Shown here one piece after another: positions 11,201 through 19,033 of a stretch of 64,000 nt of DNA (positions are counted from its first letter, which is position 1; the number at the start of each line of letters is the position of its first letter). The notes beneath the pieces were generated by a model. That model made no database searches. It worked only from the letters and a program-made list of their open reading frames with translations, and was not told the origin of the DNA. Made by a program: the position numbers and the translations under genes. This stretch comes from UBA1563 sp037440065 (GTDB lineage: Bacteria > Bacteroidota > Ignavibacteria > Ignavibacteriales > Ignavibacteriaceae), in NCBI GenBank assembly GCA_037440065.1, contig JBBIUV010000018.1, forward strand, positions 354,676-418,675, given 5' to 3'.

Positions 11201-11863
11201 CGGAAATGTTACGTTGATTTTGGGTTTCGTTGTATCAATTATCGTAAAAACTCCGTCGCTCTCATCAAAAACTGCGGTATTGAGTGCGTCGCTAATTCTT
11301 ACTATAGCTTTGCTGGTTGAAGTAGAAGAAACCATGCTCGAATAACTTCCCATATAAGCCGGAATATTTGATGCAATCGAATTCCATGTTTGACCGCTAT
11401 CAGGAGAGAAATATAGATTTACCGAACCAACACCATTGCTCGTCCAGGTAATGTTTTGTTGAGAACCGTTGTAAATAATTTCTCCGCCGTTGGGATAGGT
11501 AAGGGTCAATTTTGCTGGAAGCTGATCGGTTATTGTAAAAGGAGTATCGCTTTCATCAAAAAAGAGGGAATTGTTCACATCTGTTACTCTCACTTTGTAG
11601 CTTGTTCCAACAATAGTCGGTGTCCACCATGAGTAATTCGGGTACATTGAGTTTGCGGAACTAACAATTCTACTCCAGGTAACTCCATTATCACTTGAAT
11701 AATCAAGATCAACAAAACCTGATGAATTTGCGTCAGTCCATGAAATGGTTTGTGTTGAACCGGCAAGCCAAATTTCACCTCCGTTTGGAGCAATTAACGT
11801 TACTTGTGGAAAAAGGTTACAGGAGAACAATAAAACAGATACTAAAAGTAAAAGTTTTTTCAT
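5207..11863 (-). CDS. Giant T9SS-exported PNGGE/LamG multidomain protein (2218 aa)
   Basis: It starts at the ATG at 11863 behind an AAAGGAA ribosome site and has a signal peptide ending near SCNLFPQ. Seven PNGGE-type Ig-like modules occur at about residues 28, 125, 221, 531, 896, 1214 and 1749. They are interleaved with four LamG-like jelly rolls (about 316-508, 994-1198, 1304-1498, 1511-1731), a FnIII domain (about 783-886) and a further beta-sandwich (about 616-780). Near the end are a GWNMISF domain (about 1841-1998), a GSVIGAFINGECRA module (about 2024-2098) that also occurs twice at the N-terminus of the 1-4987 protein, and a complete T9SS sorting domain (from about 2138; YPNPFNPETRIRY, SGIYFYRM, VKKLLLLK). 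No catalytic site is seen. The likely role is adhesion or glycan binding at the cell surface. Transcription is probably separate from the downstream gene because of the hairpin at 5157-5191. Confidence 0.93.
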   Translation of the reverse strand: MKKLLLLVSVLLFSCNLFPQVTLIAPNGGEIWLAGSTQTISWTDANSSGFVDLDYSSDNGVTWSRIVSSANSMYPNYSWWTPTIVGTSYKVRVTDVNNSLFFDESDTPFTITDQLPAKLTLTYPNGGEIIYNGSQQNITWTSNGVGSVNLYFSPDSGQTWNSIASNIPAYMGSYSSMVSSTSTSKAIVRISDALNTAVFDESDGVFTIIDTTKPKINVTFPNGGELFTVGSTIYIAWNNSNMNGSSNIDYSTDGGVNWTNIATYIPSMYPTYMWSIPNTPSTSCLIRVYDAANPSILDVSDNVFTITDMAPGGGVVAHYKFNGDAIDATGNGHDGTVKGAMLVPDRFSNPSSAYLFSDNTSIKVPHSPQLNFKGQFTFTVWLNQAGSSVAFNCILGKDYTQEFGFGTWGTNCTLPTYPRLIVGNVETSTANLSPINCNTWTHLAVTFDDAKDQVQFFINGLLTETATNTGSITATLTDMGIGQDGKYLDQFIGSLDDIRIFDRVLSLSEIQAIYNDTGNQTRTLKLETPNGGEFLVGGAIDTLHWSANYLTQVKLDYTTNFGDSWINIVGSMPAEYPSGYAWVVPNTPSTMCKIRVTDINDPTMVDESDGTFTIMVNTNPPGNTFKLDQFFEPTNIDMSTGRLDKAQVFTVGQAGKLGRIDLLISRYPGGTADLLFDIRPTSGGYPVTDDANTLASMRIPYSAVPETQGFYTIDFSSNPIAVDAGQALAIVLRSDPDVQSYTWYGTTSVNGYANGHHYFRHPTGWPRPTWYADVPGTDLGFRTYLLDSIAQDKTPPSIPIGLSAIAMDQSVYLTWQKNGEADVKIYRIYGGNSSNARIQIDSVYQPDSTKTIMNLTNGLTYYFRITAVDTAGNESDLSNEVGATPNTASGIALFYPNGHELLTSGTVDTIRWSATSTTQVKIDYTTDNGATWMNIAGGLYSIYPAYAWMVPFTPSTTCKVRVTDNNNPNNFDESDSAFTIQLFKSGEYTADANTILLDHFNVNTDATVLAAKPTGLPCGTEWYSAAPNFSFSPSLNELNYALNMAPPIGEPQGSSTYLKYLGGQLLSQPNGTIEFMINLSSYGKGMGLVNQGQYYGACYGWTFDMGIDSSGTLTSGAWAAFNLSSGSAKVPLNKWTHIAATWGSTGAKLYINGVLVGSDPNTGMPAYGYSGNLLIPLGTGAGVSASIDELRVSNIQRTEFNIIPQHNLVLVYPNGGENFVIGTADTIRWNSDYGTNVNLDYSTDGGETWSWIARNFPSIHNALPWLIPQTPSTTCLVRITDANNPTIFDGSDNVFTISAQKFGDLIAYYPFIEGSLTDFSGNGNTATNFGGQLVADRFGNPNSAYYFNGEAYMSVPNSPSLQSPTNMVTLSGWVKNDMGSIYAIAVKSATSGLGQYRLYLTDYSVVFSSSIAADVSMPFTFEHGKWYFVAVTWDGNNINYFVNGNLIGSIPSVGTLTPDSEPLVWGMDTPGLTEFTVGTIDDIRIYNRALPTAEIRALYHEGGWDFRTVDSGLVAFYPFNNNTIDESGNGNNGTNNGATPSADRFNTPNSALSFDGNSNFVLVPSSASLNIQNSITLAAWIKTDNPHIIQDLNPGSIVAKHETVQTRQYDLFLYSTDYDSLSFDLVDERDNFSSNEYFFGTSTPSALLKNNQWHMVVGTYDYNTGFSQIYVDGALSSARYLGQINLMKSNVPLTIGCYSEQNSNFRGFFNGIIDDIRIYDRSLSQQEIMMLYYEKEYFPTSLTLITPNGGEVFQANSPVPIEWSAMNVHNLSLEYTSDNGTSWSLICDTLTAASTGFLWYAPYIESNMVRIRISDKFNPALFDESDSNFTVTNKITQYVPLYYSGWNMISFYVQPSSSIPRDVFPSPLVLQVKTELKSFDPALPEFLNTLKNVDAGQGYLVKTDSSERSFAVKGDHFYPADGINYRAGWNLMSYYYSYGESIWYAFEPIMSSIEEIKTLTGYFSPLGSEVTNTLYWLEPGEAYWLKLNAKVDGYVLPSPQTIMPKKHLTKGQKLMVELPWKLKGYTQSTVAIFNVTSNGRPVPAGSVIGAFINGECRAISEVKLNSEGIAFATLVINGDKEEEASFKIFDAEKKEAFGSNLKLNTKPGTTIPGIQELPFTFVTGIEDPILPTTTTLMNAYPNPFNPETRIRYTLNKDQYVSLKIYDVLGKEVITLVDDNKNAGYYEVSFDASGLPSGIYFYRMQSGEYVSVKKLLLLK

Positions 11864-12553
11864 GGCGGTGTTCCTTTCGGACTAATTGAAGTTATTCTTT
11901 AACTTAACTATAGATAGATACTTTTAAAACTTAACAAAGTTCTTTAATACAGGACTTCTCTCTTGGGGAGAAAAAGCTGTATAAACTGAACTGTTCAACA
12001 AATAGAAAACACATTTCTCAAAAATTGGAGCGGAAATCAGTTACATTATTTAGGTGCTCAAAAATATCAGATTCCATCCTAATAATTAGTGATTACCGAT
12101 ATAAATGTCAATAATTAAATTGGTCAAATGCAAGTTTGTGACAATGAATACAACTCGACCTATTTTGAATTTTTCACCCTTTATTTAACTCGTAAGCAAA
12201 TAAGCTCGAATTATTTTGAGCTGGTGATTGGACAAAACTTGCGAAAATCATTTCATAAGTTAAACGTAGTCTTGTTTTAATTCTCTCACAGTTGCGGCAC
12301 CTTGAACTTTTTAATAGCTTTAACGTTCAGTCACTGAGATATATGAAAGATTTGGCGAATTTTAGAATTGTAGTTTTAACTCAATAGAGATAATGATGCG
12401 AATATTTTTTATTATTCAGCCATATGCTGTTTATTTTTTAGAATTAATAAAATTGAAAACGTTCCCCGAAATTTGCCTCTGCTAATTTAGTTCAGACCTG
12501 TATATTGCAGTAAAAAAAATATTCTTTACAAATAATTTGATTAGGACTCAACG
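11864..12553. other. Divergent intergenic region, 690 bp, no gene seen
   Basis: This AT-rich spacer separates the minus-strand giant gene from the plus-strand foldase operon and must hold promoters for both. All frames are broken by stops and no RNA gene is recognisable. There is a weak AGCTC/GAGCT hairpin near 12202-12221 and a sigma-54-like TTGGACAAAACTTGC string at 12228-12242 whose spacing is one base short. Neither is convincing. Confidence 0.5.
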
Positions 12554-14389
12554 GTGATGAGGAAATACATTCTCTTATTCTTACTTTCAATTCTTGTACA
12601 AACACAATTAAGTGAAGCACAAAAAAAAGACGAACCGGTCGCCAAAATTGGCTCTACGCTTATCACTGCTGATGAATTTAAGACCCGCTATGAGTTGTTG
12701 CCTCATCCAAGCGTTACTCACAAAAACACCGACTCATTAAAAAAAGAATTCCTTGCTTCTCTTATCTCAGAAAAGCTTTGGGCATTGGAAGCTGCGGATA
12801 AACGTTTCGACACTTTAAAATATTATAAGGACTTGCTTAAGCCAATCGAAAAAATGTTTCTGCGCGACGGATTATTTAAACAAGAGGTTGAAAGCAAAAC
12901 CAAGATTACAGATATTGATTTAATCCGTGGTAAGGCTAGAGCAAAAACAACTTTAAAAGTTTTAATAATTAGTTCGGTAGATTCGGTTGAAAGCTATGCA
13001 ATTTATAAGGAACTTCGGAAAGGAGCTTCTTTTGATTCGCTATTAAAAATGCGTCCCGATTATGCAATTCAGAAAGAAGCGGTTCCAATCACTTTCGGAA
13101 AAATGGATGACGAATGGATGGAGGATTCGCTATACAGTTTGAAGCTAAATACCTATTCTAAACCGATGAAAAACAGAAGCGGTTGGTTTATTTTTAAACT
13201 GGTCGACAAAACTTCTTCAATTCCTGATAAGAATGCAACCGGCGCAGATAATGTTAAAAACATTATAAAACTAAGAAGGACGAAAGCAAACGGAACAGAG
13301 TATTTAAATAAAATTCTCTCGGGCATCCAAATTCAATTTAATCCCAATATTGTTATGGAACTGCCCGATAAAATTCTCCAATCTTTTCAGAGAAGAAAAG
13401 AGATCAATCCAGCTGACTCATCTAATTATCATTTTACCGAGTTCGATCTTTTGTATATAGCTTCTCTTTACGGCAACGAAAAACTTGTTTTACCGATTGC
13501 GAACTTTGACAAAGATTCTCCAACATTAAACGATTTTCTCTATTATCTAATTGTTGAAGATTTTTACATCAAACATGCCAACAAACAAAATATTGTAGGA
13601 TTGCTTCAAAAGAAATTAAACGATTTTGTTCAACACGAATTGATAACCCGTGAAGCTATACGAAGAGGAATTCAAAATCATCCGCAAGTTCAAAAAGATA
13701 TTCAAATGTGGCGGGATAGTTATTTATCGCAATTTATGAAGAAAGTTTTTGTTGATTCATCCCGCGTGACCGATGATGAAGTCTATAAATATTATTTGAG
13801 TAAAACGGGAAATCAAGTTGCCGGATTAAAAGTAAATCTTATTGAAATTTTGTCAGACAATCTCGATTCAGTTCAAACGATTTTGCAAAAAATAAACAGT
13901 GGAGAAGATTTTAAAACCTTAGCCGAAAGATATAACCAGCGGAAATCAACCTTAGGACAAAAAGGTGAATTCGGATGGCAATATACTTTTCAGCTAGGGG
14001 AAATCGGAAAAATTGCGGAAACGATGAAAGAAGGGGAAGTTTATGGTCCTCTAAAAGTTGAAGGAGGTTACTCCATATTTAAACTGCTTGGTAAAAAAGA
14101 AGCGCAAGATTCTGTAAAGCAAACTTTTGAAGCGAGCAAAGATAAAATTAAAGAAGAACTTTTTGAGAAACGACTTTATGAAAACGTAACTGAAGGAACT
14201 GCGCGACTAGCACAAAAATTTGGTGTCACTCTATATGACCAGTCGTTGCAGCAATTGTCCGTTACTGAAGTTAATATGTTTACCTACCGTTACATGGGTT
14301 TTGGCGGAAGGATTTCAGGAGTTCCAACCATAACACCAAATGTGGATTGGATGCAAACCTGGCAGAAGCAAAAGAAATTACTTCCTTAA
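12554..14389 (+). CDS. SurA-like periplasmic peptidyl-prolyl isomerase with two parvulin-type domains
   Basis: The product has 611 residues and a signal peptide (about 1-22, ending LSEAQ). Two PpiC/parvulin-like segments are visible. A degenerate one lies at about 120-215 (KTTLKVLIISSVDS ... NRSGWFIFKLVDK). A better one lies at about 425-515 (VNLIEILSDNLDS ... EFGWQYTFQLGEIG, then VEGGYSIFKLLGK). The order of N-terminal helical region, two isomerase domains and C-terminal tail is that of SurA-type outer-membrane protein chaperones, so a role in folding secreted or outer-membrane proteins is likely. The start is a GTG at 12554, 7 bp after AGGA. An ATG directly follows at 12557 and is equally plausible. 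The gene heads a co-directional set with the solute-binding protein, kinase and regulator (gaps 60, 5 and 60 bp). Confidence 0.85.
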   Translation: MMRKYILLFLLSILVQTQLSEAQKKDEPVAKIGSTLITADEFKTRYELLPHPSVTHKNTDSLKKEFLASLISEKLWALEAADKRFDTLKYYKDLLKPIEKMFLRDGLFKQEVESKTKITDIDLIRGKARAKTTLKVLIISSVDSVESYAIYKELRKGASFDSLLKMRPDYAIQKEAVPITFGKMDDEWMEDSLYSLKLNTYSKPMKNRSGWFIFKLVDKTSSIPDKNATGADNVKNIIKLRRTKANGTEYLNKILSGIQIQFNPNIVMELPDKILQSFQRRKEINPADSSNYHFTEFDLLYIASLYGNEKLVLPIANFDKDSPTLNDFLYYLIVEDFYIKHANKQNIVGLLQKKLNDFVQHELITREAIRRGIQNHPQVQKDIQMWRDSYLSQFMKKVFVDSSRVTDDEVYKYYLSKTGNQVAGLKVNLIEILSDNLDSVQTILQKINSGEDFKTLAERYNQRKSTLGQKGEFGWQYTFQLGEIGKIAETMKEGEVYGPLKVEGGYSIFKLLGKKEAQDSVKQTFEASKDKIKEELFEKRLYENVTEGTARLAQKFGVTLYDQSLQQLSVTEVNMFTYRYMGFGGRISGVPTITPNVDWMQTWQKQKKLLP

Positions 14390-14449
14390 GAAATCCTAAT
14401 AGCGATTGGACTGTAGTGTTAAACCGAATAAAATTTAAGTTTACATCAA

Positions 14450-15772
14450 ATGAAATTTGAAAAAACTTTTTATGTTATTCTCAGCGGAATAGTAATGATT
14501 TCATTCCTGCTGATCACTTATGTCTTTCCAACAGGCTCGGGACTTCCATCTGCAAAGACGAAGGCAAAAAAAATCTATTTTGTTGATAACATTTCAAGCG
14601 CTCACCAAAAAGTAATCGAAGCATTTAATAAAAAGTATGAAGGGCAAATTGAAGTTGTAGCAATTAATCTATCGTTTGATAAGTTCAGCACAAATGAGCG
14701 AAAAGAATTACTCGCAAGATATCTTCGTAACAAGAGCGATCGTATTGATGTTTTTACAGTTGATCAAATTTGGGTGCCCCGATTTGCGAAATGGGCAGTT
14801 CCACTCACTCCATATTCTTTTCAAAATGAAAAAGGAAAAATTCTAAACTACGCTCTTCAAACATGTATTTATGACAACATGTTAATGGCAATCCCGTTGT
14901 ACATTGATATTGCGCACTTATATTACCGCGATGATCTTTTACAAAAGCTTTCTAATTACCAGGAACTTCAGACAAAAATTAAAAATTCAATAACATGGGA
15001 GGACTTGGCAGACTTATCCAAAAAATTTGCGGTGTCTAAAAATGCCTATTACATTTTTCAGGCAGATAATTATGAAGGATTAATCTGCAGTTTTTTTGAG
15101 ATGATGGCGAATGGGAAAAATCCTTTTTACCGCAATGACACACTTTTTTTAAGCGAATCGCGATTTAAAAAGGTACTTAATCAACTTCTCAAAAATATTT
15201 ATCGCGATAAAATATCTCCCGATAAAGTTATCGATTTGAAAGAAAATGAGAGTCTTGATTTTTTATTACATGAAGATGGTTTTTCTGTCCGAGGCTGGTC
15301 GAGTTTAAAAGCAGGAGAAACTTATTCTGAACATGCGGGAATACTCAAAAAACTTAAAAGAGCCCCAACTCCACATTTTTCAGGAGAAAAACCGGTTTCC
15401 ATTTTCGGCGGCTGGAATTTAATGATCTCAAAATATTCAACAAATGTTAGTGAAGCGGTAAAACTTATAAATTTCTTTACAAGCGAGGAATCACAAAAGC
15501 TTATGTACAAAGAAGTGGGATATTTACCTGTGCTTACTAAGTTATATGAAGATCAAGAGTTTTTGAAAGAAAATCCCGATCTCACTTTTTACAAAGAGTT
15601 GATGAAGAATGCAACGCATCGACCTTTTTTTAAGAAGTACACTATCTTCTCGGATATTCTTGCACGAATTATTCATTCAGCTCTAAAAAAAGAAATATCC
15701 GTGGACGAAGCAGTAAAAACAGCTTATGTAAAAATCCGCAAAGCGGGAATCATAGTTCAACCGGCGGACTAG
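14450..15772 (+). CDS. Family 1-type solute-binding protein, probably a sensor subunit
   Basis: The 440-residue protein resembles extracellular sugar-binding proteins of ABC importers. It begins mature sequence with KKIYFVDNISSAHQKVIEAFNKK, a typical first strand and helix, has DVFTVDQIWVPRFA (about 98-111) and ends with the SBP-like FFTSEESQKLMYKEVGYLPV segment. The N-terminus is a hydrophobic stretch (about 8-28) without a lipobox cysteine, so it could be a cleaved signal or an uncleaved membrane anchor. No permease or ATPase gene lies nearby. Instead the gene is 5 bp upstream of a histidine kinase and is followed by a sigma-54 regulator. I infer that it presents a ligand, probably a sugar, to the kinase rather than feeding a transporter. 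The ligand cannot be read from sequence. Confidence 0.85.
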   Translation: MKFEKTFYVILSGIVMISFLLITYVFPTGSGLPSAKTKAKKIYFVDNISSAHQKVIEAFNKKYEGQIEVVAINLSFDKFSTNERKELLARYLRNKSDRIDVFTVDQIWVPRFAKWAVPLTPYSFQNEKGKILNYALQTCIYDNMLMAIPLYIDIAHLYYRDDLLQKLSNYQELQTKIKNSITWEDLADLSKKFAVSKNAYYIFQADNYEGLICSFFEMMANGKNPFYRNDTLFLSESRFKKVLNQLLKNIYRDKISPDKVIDLKENESLDFLLHEDGFSVRGWSSLKAGETYSEHAGILKKLKRAPTPHFSGEKPVSIFGGWNLMISKYSTNVSEAVKLINFFTSEESQKLMYKEVGYLPVLTKLYEDQEFLKENPDLTFYKELMKNATHRPFFKKYTIFSDILARIIHSALKKEISVDEAVKTAYVKIRKAGIIVQPAD

Positions 15773-15777
15773 TAAAG

Positions 15778-17256
15778 ATGGCATCAAAAAAAATATTAGA
15801 CAGATTTCGTGAATATCATTTTCAGTTTAAACACCTTACGGTGCTTTTTATCGTTATTTTTGCCTTCCAGTTAATCATTTCGATTATTAATAAAATTTCG
15901 ATCACAAATTTCTTAAACACAACTCAGGAGTGGTATCAAAAAGATTCCGCCGAGCGGCTTGCAAATTTAACCACAACTTCAATTGAACTTTTACTTGAAA
16001 CGATCGATCCCCAAAAAGTTTTAAGTGAGCAAGAATCAAAAAGGATCACGCAGTCCTTTGATATCATTTTTAGTCAACAAACTTTACAGCACAATGTTGA
16101 AGCGCTTTGCATCCTTGTAAACAAAGGCGATAGTGTTATTGCAATAGATGAAGGAACCGATCTCTACGCGTATCTAGTTGCAGAAGATTTGTCGTTTACA
16201 GGCATTAAAGAAAAATATGCTCAGGCAATTTCTCTCTACATGCCGATTAAAAATCAAGTTGAATCTCAGGAACAAATACAAACGATTTTAACAAACAGGA
16301 AGTCGTATAACATATTTGTCCCGTTTGTACTTCGTGGAGAAGTGATCGGTGCTTTGTACATGAAAAATTCTCCCGATTTTTCTTTTATAACGGATCAAAT
16401 TATTTCTGGATATGATGAAACTTCACTCATCTATCTTTCACTTATTTTACTAGGTTTGCTGGCGATGTATTTCATTTCTTCCTACACGGTAAAAGAACGT
16501 GATGAAGCGCAGAAACTTTTGTTTGATGAGCACGAAGAAAATTTGAAGAAACAAATCAACTACCAAAAAGAACTTGTCTTTACAAAGAGAATTTATCACA
16601 CGCATCATAAAGCTGAAAAAATTATGGGATTTATAAAAGAAGATCTCCGCCAGCTTGAATCAGAAAATATCGACGAAGTTAAATATCGCGTTGCCAAATA
16701 TTCCAATTTTATTTCGCGTGTAATTTATGATATGAAGTGGTATGATCCGCCGATTCAGACTATCCGTAACCAGTTGTTCCAAACCAATTTGAACGAAGTA
16801 ATCAATTTTTTGGTGAAGCACATCTTTTTACGAATTGCGAAGAAGACGAATGCTTTTACAATAAATTTGTCTCTGGATGAAAATCTTCCAACTGTTCCCG
16901 TTAATGAATTTGTTGTGTGGGAAATACTCGAACCACTCATTCAGAATAGTATTGATCACGGTGGCGAACAGAATCTACAAATAGCAATTACTTCGCAGTA
17001 TGATCAGGCGAACAGAAAATCTCTCATAATAATTTCAGATAATGGGAAAGGAATTTCTCCCGAACTTCTTAAAATGGAGGAAGACGGAAGGAAATATCTT
17101 TTCCACGAAAATGTATCAACAAAAAAATCTGATATTCCAACCATCGGTTACGGATGTTATATTGCTTATGAGATTGCAAAACGCTGTGGATGGAATCTCG
17201 ATGTGGAAAATTTACCGCAAGCAGGATGTAGGTTTGTCATATCAATTGGAAATTAG
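15778..17256 (+). CDS. Membrane sensor histidine kinase paired with a solute-binding protein
   Basis: The protein has 492 residues. One membrane helix lies at about 19-40 and another at about 219-238 (IYLSLILLGLLAMYFISSY). Between them is an extracytoplasmic sensor domain of about 175 residues. After TM2 comes a helical region with KRIYHTHHKAEKIMGF; the candidate phosphate-accepting histidines are H274, H276 and H277, and this is not a textbook H-E-L/I-R-T-P box. The ATP-binding domain is intact, with an N-box (EPLIQNSIDHGG), a G1 box (ISDNGKGISPELL) and a GYGCYIAYEIAKRCGW segment. It starts 5 bp after the solute-binding gene and precedes the sigma-54 regulator, so I expect a relay from periplasmic ligand to kinase to regulator. 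The unusual dimerisation region makes the exact phosphosite uncertain. Confidence 0.88.
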   Translation: MASKKILDRFREYHFQFKHLTVLFIVIFAFQLIISIINKISITNFLNTTQEWYQKDSAERLANLTTTSIELLLETIDPQKVLSEQESKRITQSFDIIFSQQTLQHNVEALCILVNKGDSVIAIDEGTDLYAYLVAEDLSFTGIKEKYAQAISLYMPIKNQVESQEQIQTILTNRKSYNIFVPFVLRGEVIGALYMKNSPDFSFITDQIISGYDETSLIYLSLILLGLLAMYFISSYTVKERDEAQKLLFDEHEENLKKQINYQKELVFTKRIYHTHHKAEKIMGFIKEDLRQLESENIDEVKYRVAKYSNFISRVIYDMKWYDPPIQTIRNQLFQTNLNEVINFLVKHIFLRIAKKTNAFTINLSLDENLPTVPVNEFVVWEILEPLIQNSIDHGGEQNLQIAITSQYDQANRKSLIIISDNGKGISPELLKMEEDGRKYLFHENVSTKKSDIPTIGYGCYIAYEIAKRCGWNLDVENLPQAGCRFVISIGN

Positions 17257-17316
17257 AAATTGTTTCGCTGTTTTATTTTATAACTAAAGATGAGTAATCG
17301 GTATTAAGGAGCTGTA

Positions 17317-18771
17317 ATGTTTTTAGAAGGAATTATTAACGTCCTCTTAATTGAAGATGAAGATTTTGATGTAAGGCGCGTTCAAAACACGATCAAACCG
17401 TTTTCCGATCAAATAAAGATTGGTAAAATTGTTTCGGACGGGAAGGGAGCTCTTGAATTACTTAAAGAGAAAAGTGAACGATTTGATCTGGTGATAATGG
17501 ATTTTCAAATCGCCGGCGGATTGATGGGAGAGGAGCTGATTCATAAAATAAAAGAAGTTGATTCCGCGCTGCAAATTATTGTTGTAACAAAGATGACGAT
17601 AAATATTTCCGACTATGCATTCGCAAATAAATTGATGAAAGCCGGAGCGTTTTGGTACTGCACAAAATATCCGGGAGACATTGAAGAATTTATTTATCAA
17701 CCTACCGATTTTATCATCAGTATTTTTAACGCTTTTGAGAAAAGAAAATTAGAACTCGAGCGCTTGCGCGTTAACCAAAAGTTAGTTCGCAATGTTGAAG
17801 AAACATTAGAACAAAAACGGATGGTGGGAGAATCTCCCGAAATTGTTAAACTGAAAGAACAAATAGCAAAGTGTGCACAAAGCACAATCAACGTTCTTAT
17901 TCGTGGCGCTTCCGGTACAGGCAAAGAACTTGTTGCGTATAACATTCATTATAACAGTGCCAGAAATCTTGAAAACTTTGTTATCATCAATTGCGGGAGT
18001 CTGCCGCATGATCTGGTAGAGAGTGAATTGTTCGGATACGAAAAAGGTGCGTTTACCGGTGCGGATAAAAAGAAACTCGGACTTTTTGAAGTTGCTAATA
18101 ATGGAACTATTTTTCTTGATGAAGTAACCGAATTGCCGTTAGCTGCGCAAGTAAAATTACTCCGTGTCATCCAGGATGGTGAGATAGAAAAAATAGGCAG
18201 AACGGAAAAAATAAAAGTTGATGTTCGCATCCTTGCAGCTACGAACAGAAATATTGAGGAAGAAGTAAAAGCAAGACGATTTAGAGAAGATCTCTACTAT
18301 CGACTTAATGTACTGCCGATTCACGTACCTGATTTGAAATACAGGAAAGGTGACATTCCGATTTTACTCGATCATTTTATGATGATCATGAGTATTGATA
18401 TGATCCGTGAAAAACCGAGATTTGAAGATGATGCAATGAAATTGCTGATTGATTATGATTGGCCCGGAAATGTGCGTGAATTAAAAAATGTTGTACAACG
18501 TTTACTTTTTAATGATGAAAAAATCATTACATTGAAAGAAGCAAAACTTGCCATCGGTAAGTATGGATTTATGGATGAACCGGTTCAACATGCAGGAGTT
18601 AATTTCGATAAAGAAAATATTTTATCGCTTCGCGACTTGGAAGTTTTGGTCCGCCAAAAATATTTTACGTTTGTTAGAGAGAACTCAACTTCCGATACCG
18701 ACGCAGCAAAAAAATTAGGACTTGCCCCGCCAAACTATTTCCGTATGGCGAAAGAATTAGGAATGAAATGA
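17317..18771 (+). CDS. NtrC-type sigma-54-dependent response regulator
   Basis: A strong AAGGAG site sits 5 bp before the ATG. The 484-residue product has a receiver domain (about 7-130) with VLLIEDED and phosphoacceptor D62 in LVIMDFQIAGG. The central AAA+ activator domain (about 160-400) has Walker A GASGTGKE, an intact GAFTGA loop at 244-249 that contacts sigma-54, Walker B GTIFLDEV, and WPGNVREL. The C-terminus (SDTDAAKKLGLAPPNYFRMAKELG) is a Fis-like DNA-binding helix-turn-helix. All signatures for activating sigma-54 RNA polymerase are present. It is the presumed output of the solute-binding protein and kinase encoded just upstream. A sigma-54-like promoter in the window (46816-46832, before the SSS symporter) is one possible target, but that link is inference. 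Confidence 0.95.
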   Translation: MFLEGIINVLLIEDEDFDVRRVQNTIKPFSDQIKIGKIVSDGKGALELLKEKSERFDLVIMDFQIAGGLMGEELIHKIKEVDSALQIIVVTKMTINISDYAFANKLMKAGAFWYCTKYPGDIEEFIYQPTDFIISIFNAFEKRKLELERLRVNQKLVRNVEETLEQKRMVGESPEIVKLKEQIAKCAQSTINVLIRGASGTGKELVAYNIHYNSARNLENFVIINCGSLPHDLVESELFGYEKGAFTGADKKKLGLFEVANNGTIFLDEVTELPLAAQVKLLRVIQDGEIEKIGRTEKIKVDVRILAATNRNIEEEVKARRFREDLYYRLNVLPIHVPDLKYRKGDIPILLDHFMMIMSIDMIREKPRFEDDAMKLLIDYDWPGNVRELKNVVQRLLFNDEKIITLKEAKLAIGKYGFMDEPVQHAGVNFDKENILSLRDLEVLVRQKYFTFVRENSTSDTDAAKKLGLAPPNYFRMAKELGMK

Positions 18772-18808
18772 ATTGCGAGATGGGACGCAGATTCATTAAG
18801 ATCGCTCA

Positions 18809-18865
18809 GGATTTTTTAGGATAATCTTAATTGATCCTAAAAATCCGCATACAATTATTTTTTTT
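18809..18865 (+). terminator. Hairpin terminator after the sensory operon
   Basis: GGATTTTTTAGGAT (18809-18822) pairs with GATCCTAAAAATCC (18833-18846) with one bulged base. An eight-T run follows at 18858-18865. The flanking words (GACGCAGATTCA..., AAATCCGCAT) also resemble a dispersed intergenic repeat, so it may be a repeat recruited as a terminator. Confidence 0.6.
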
Positions 18866-19033
18866 GCTGCAGCATTTCCCTTATTACAATAATAAACTCT
18901 GTTTTATTAGAATAATAACCAACCAACAAAAGCGTTACCATCTTCGTTGTTTTTTCGGCAAAAGAAGTTAAATTTGGTGGTACTATTCTTGTTCTCATCA
19001 GTTAAATAATAATAAAAATTAAGATAAGTAGTT

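Noticed and set aside
12228..12242. TTGGACAAAACTTGC resembling a sigma-54 promoter
   Set aside because: The GG-GC spacing is 9 rather than 10 bases, which normally abolishes sigma-54 recognition, and it lies more than 300 bp from the gene.
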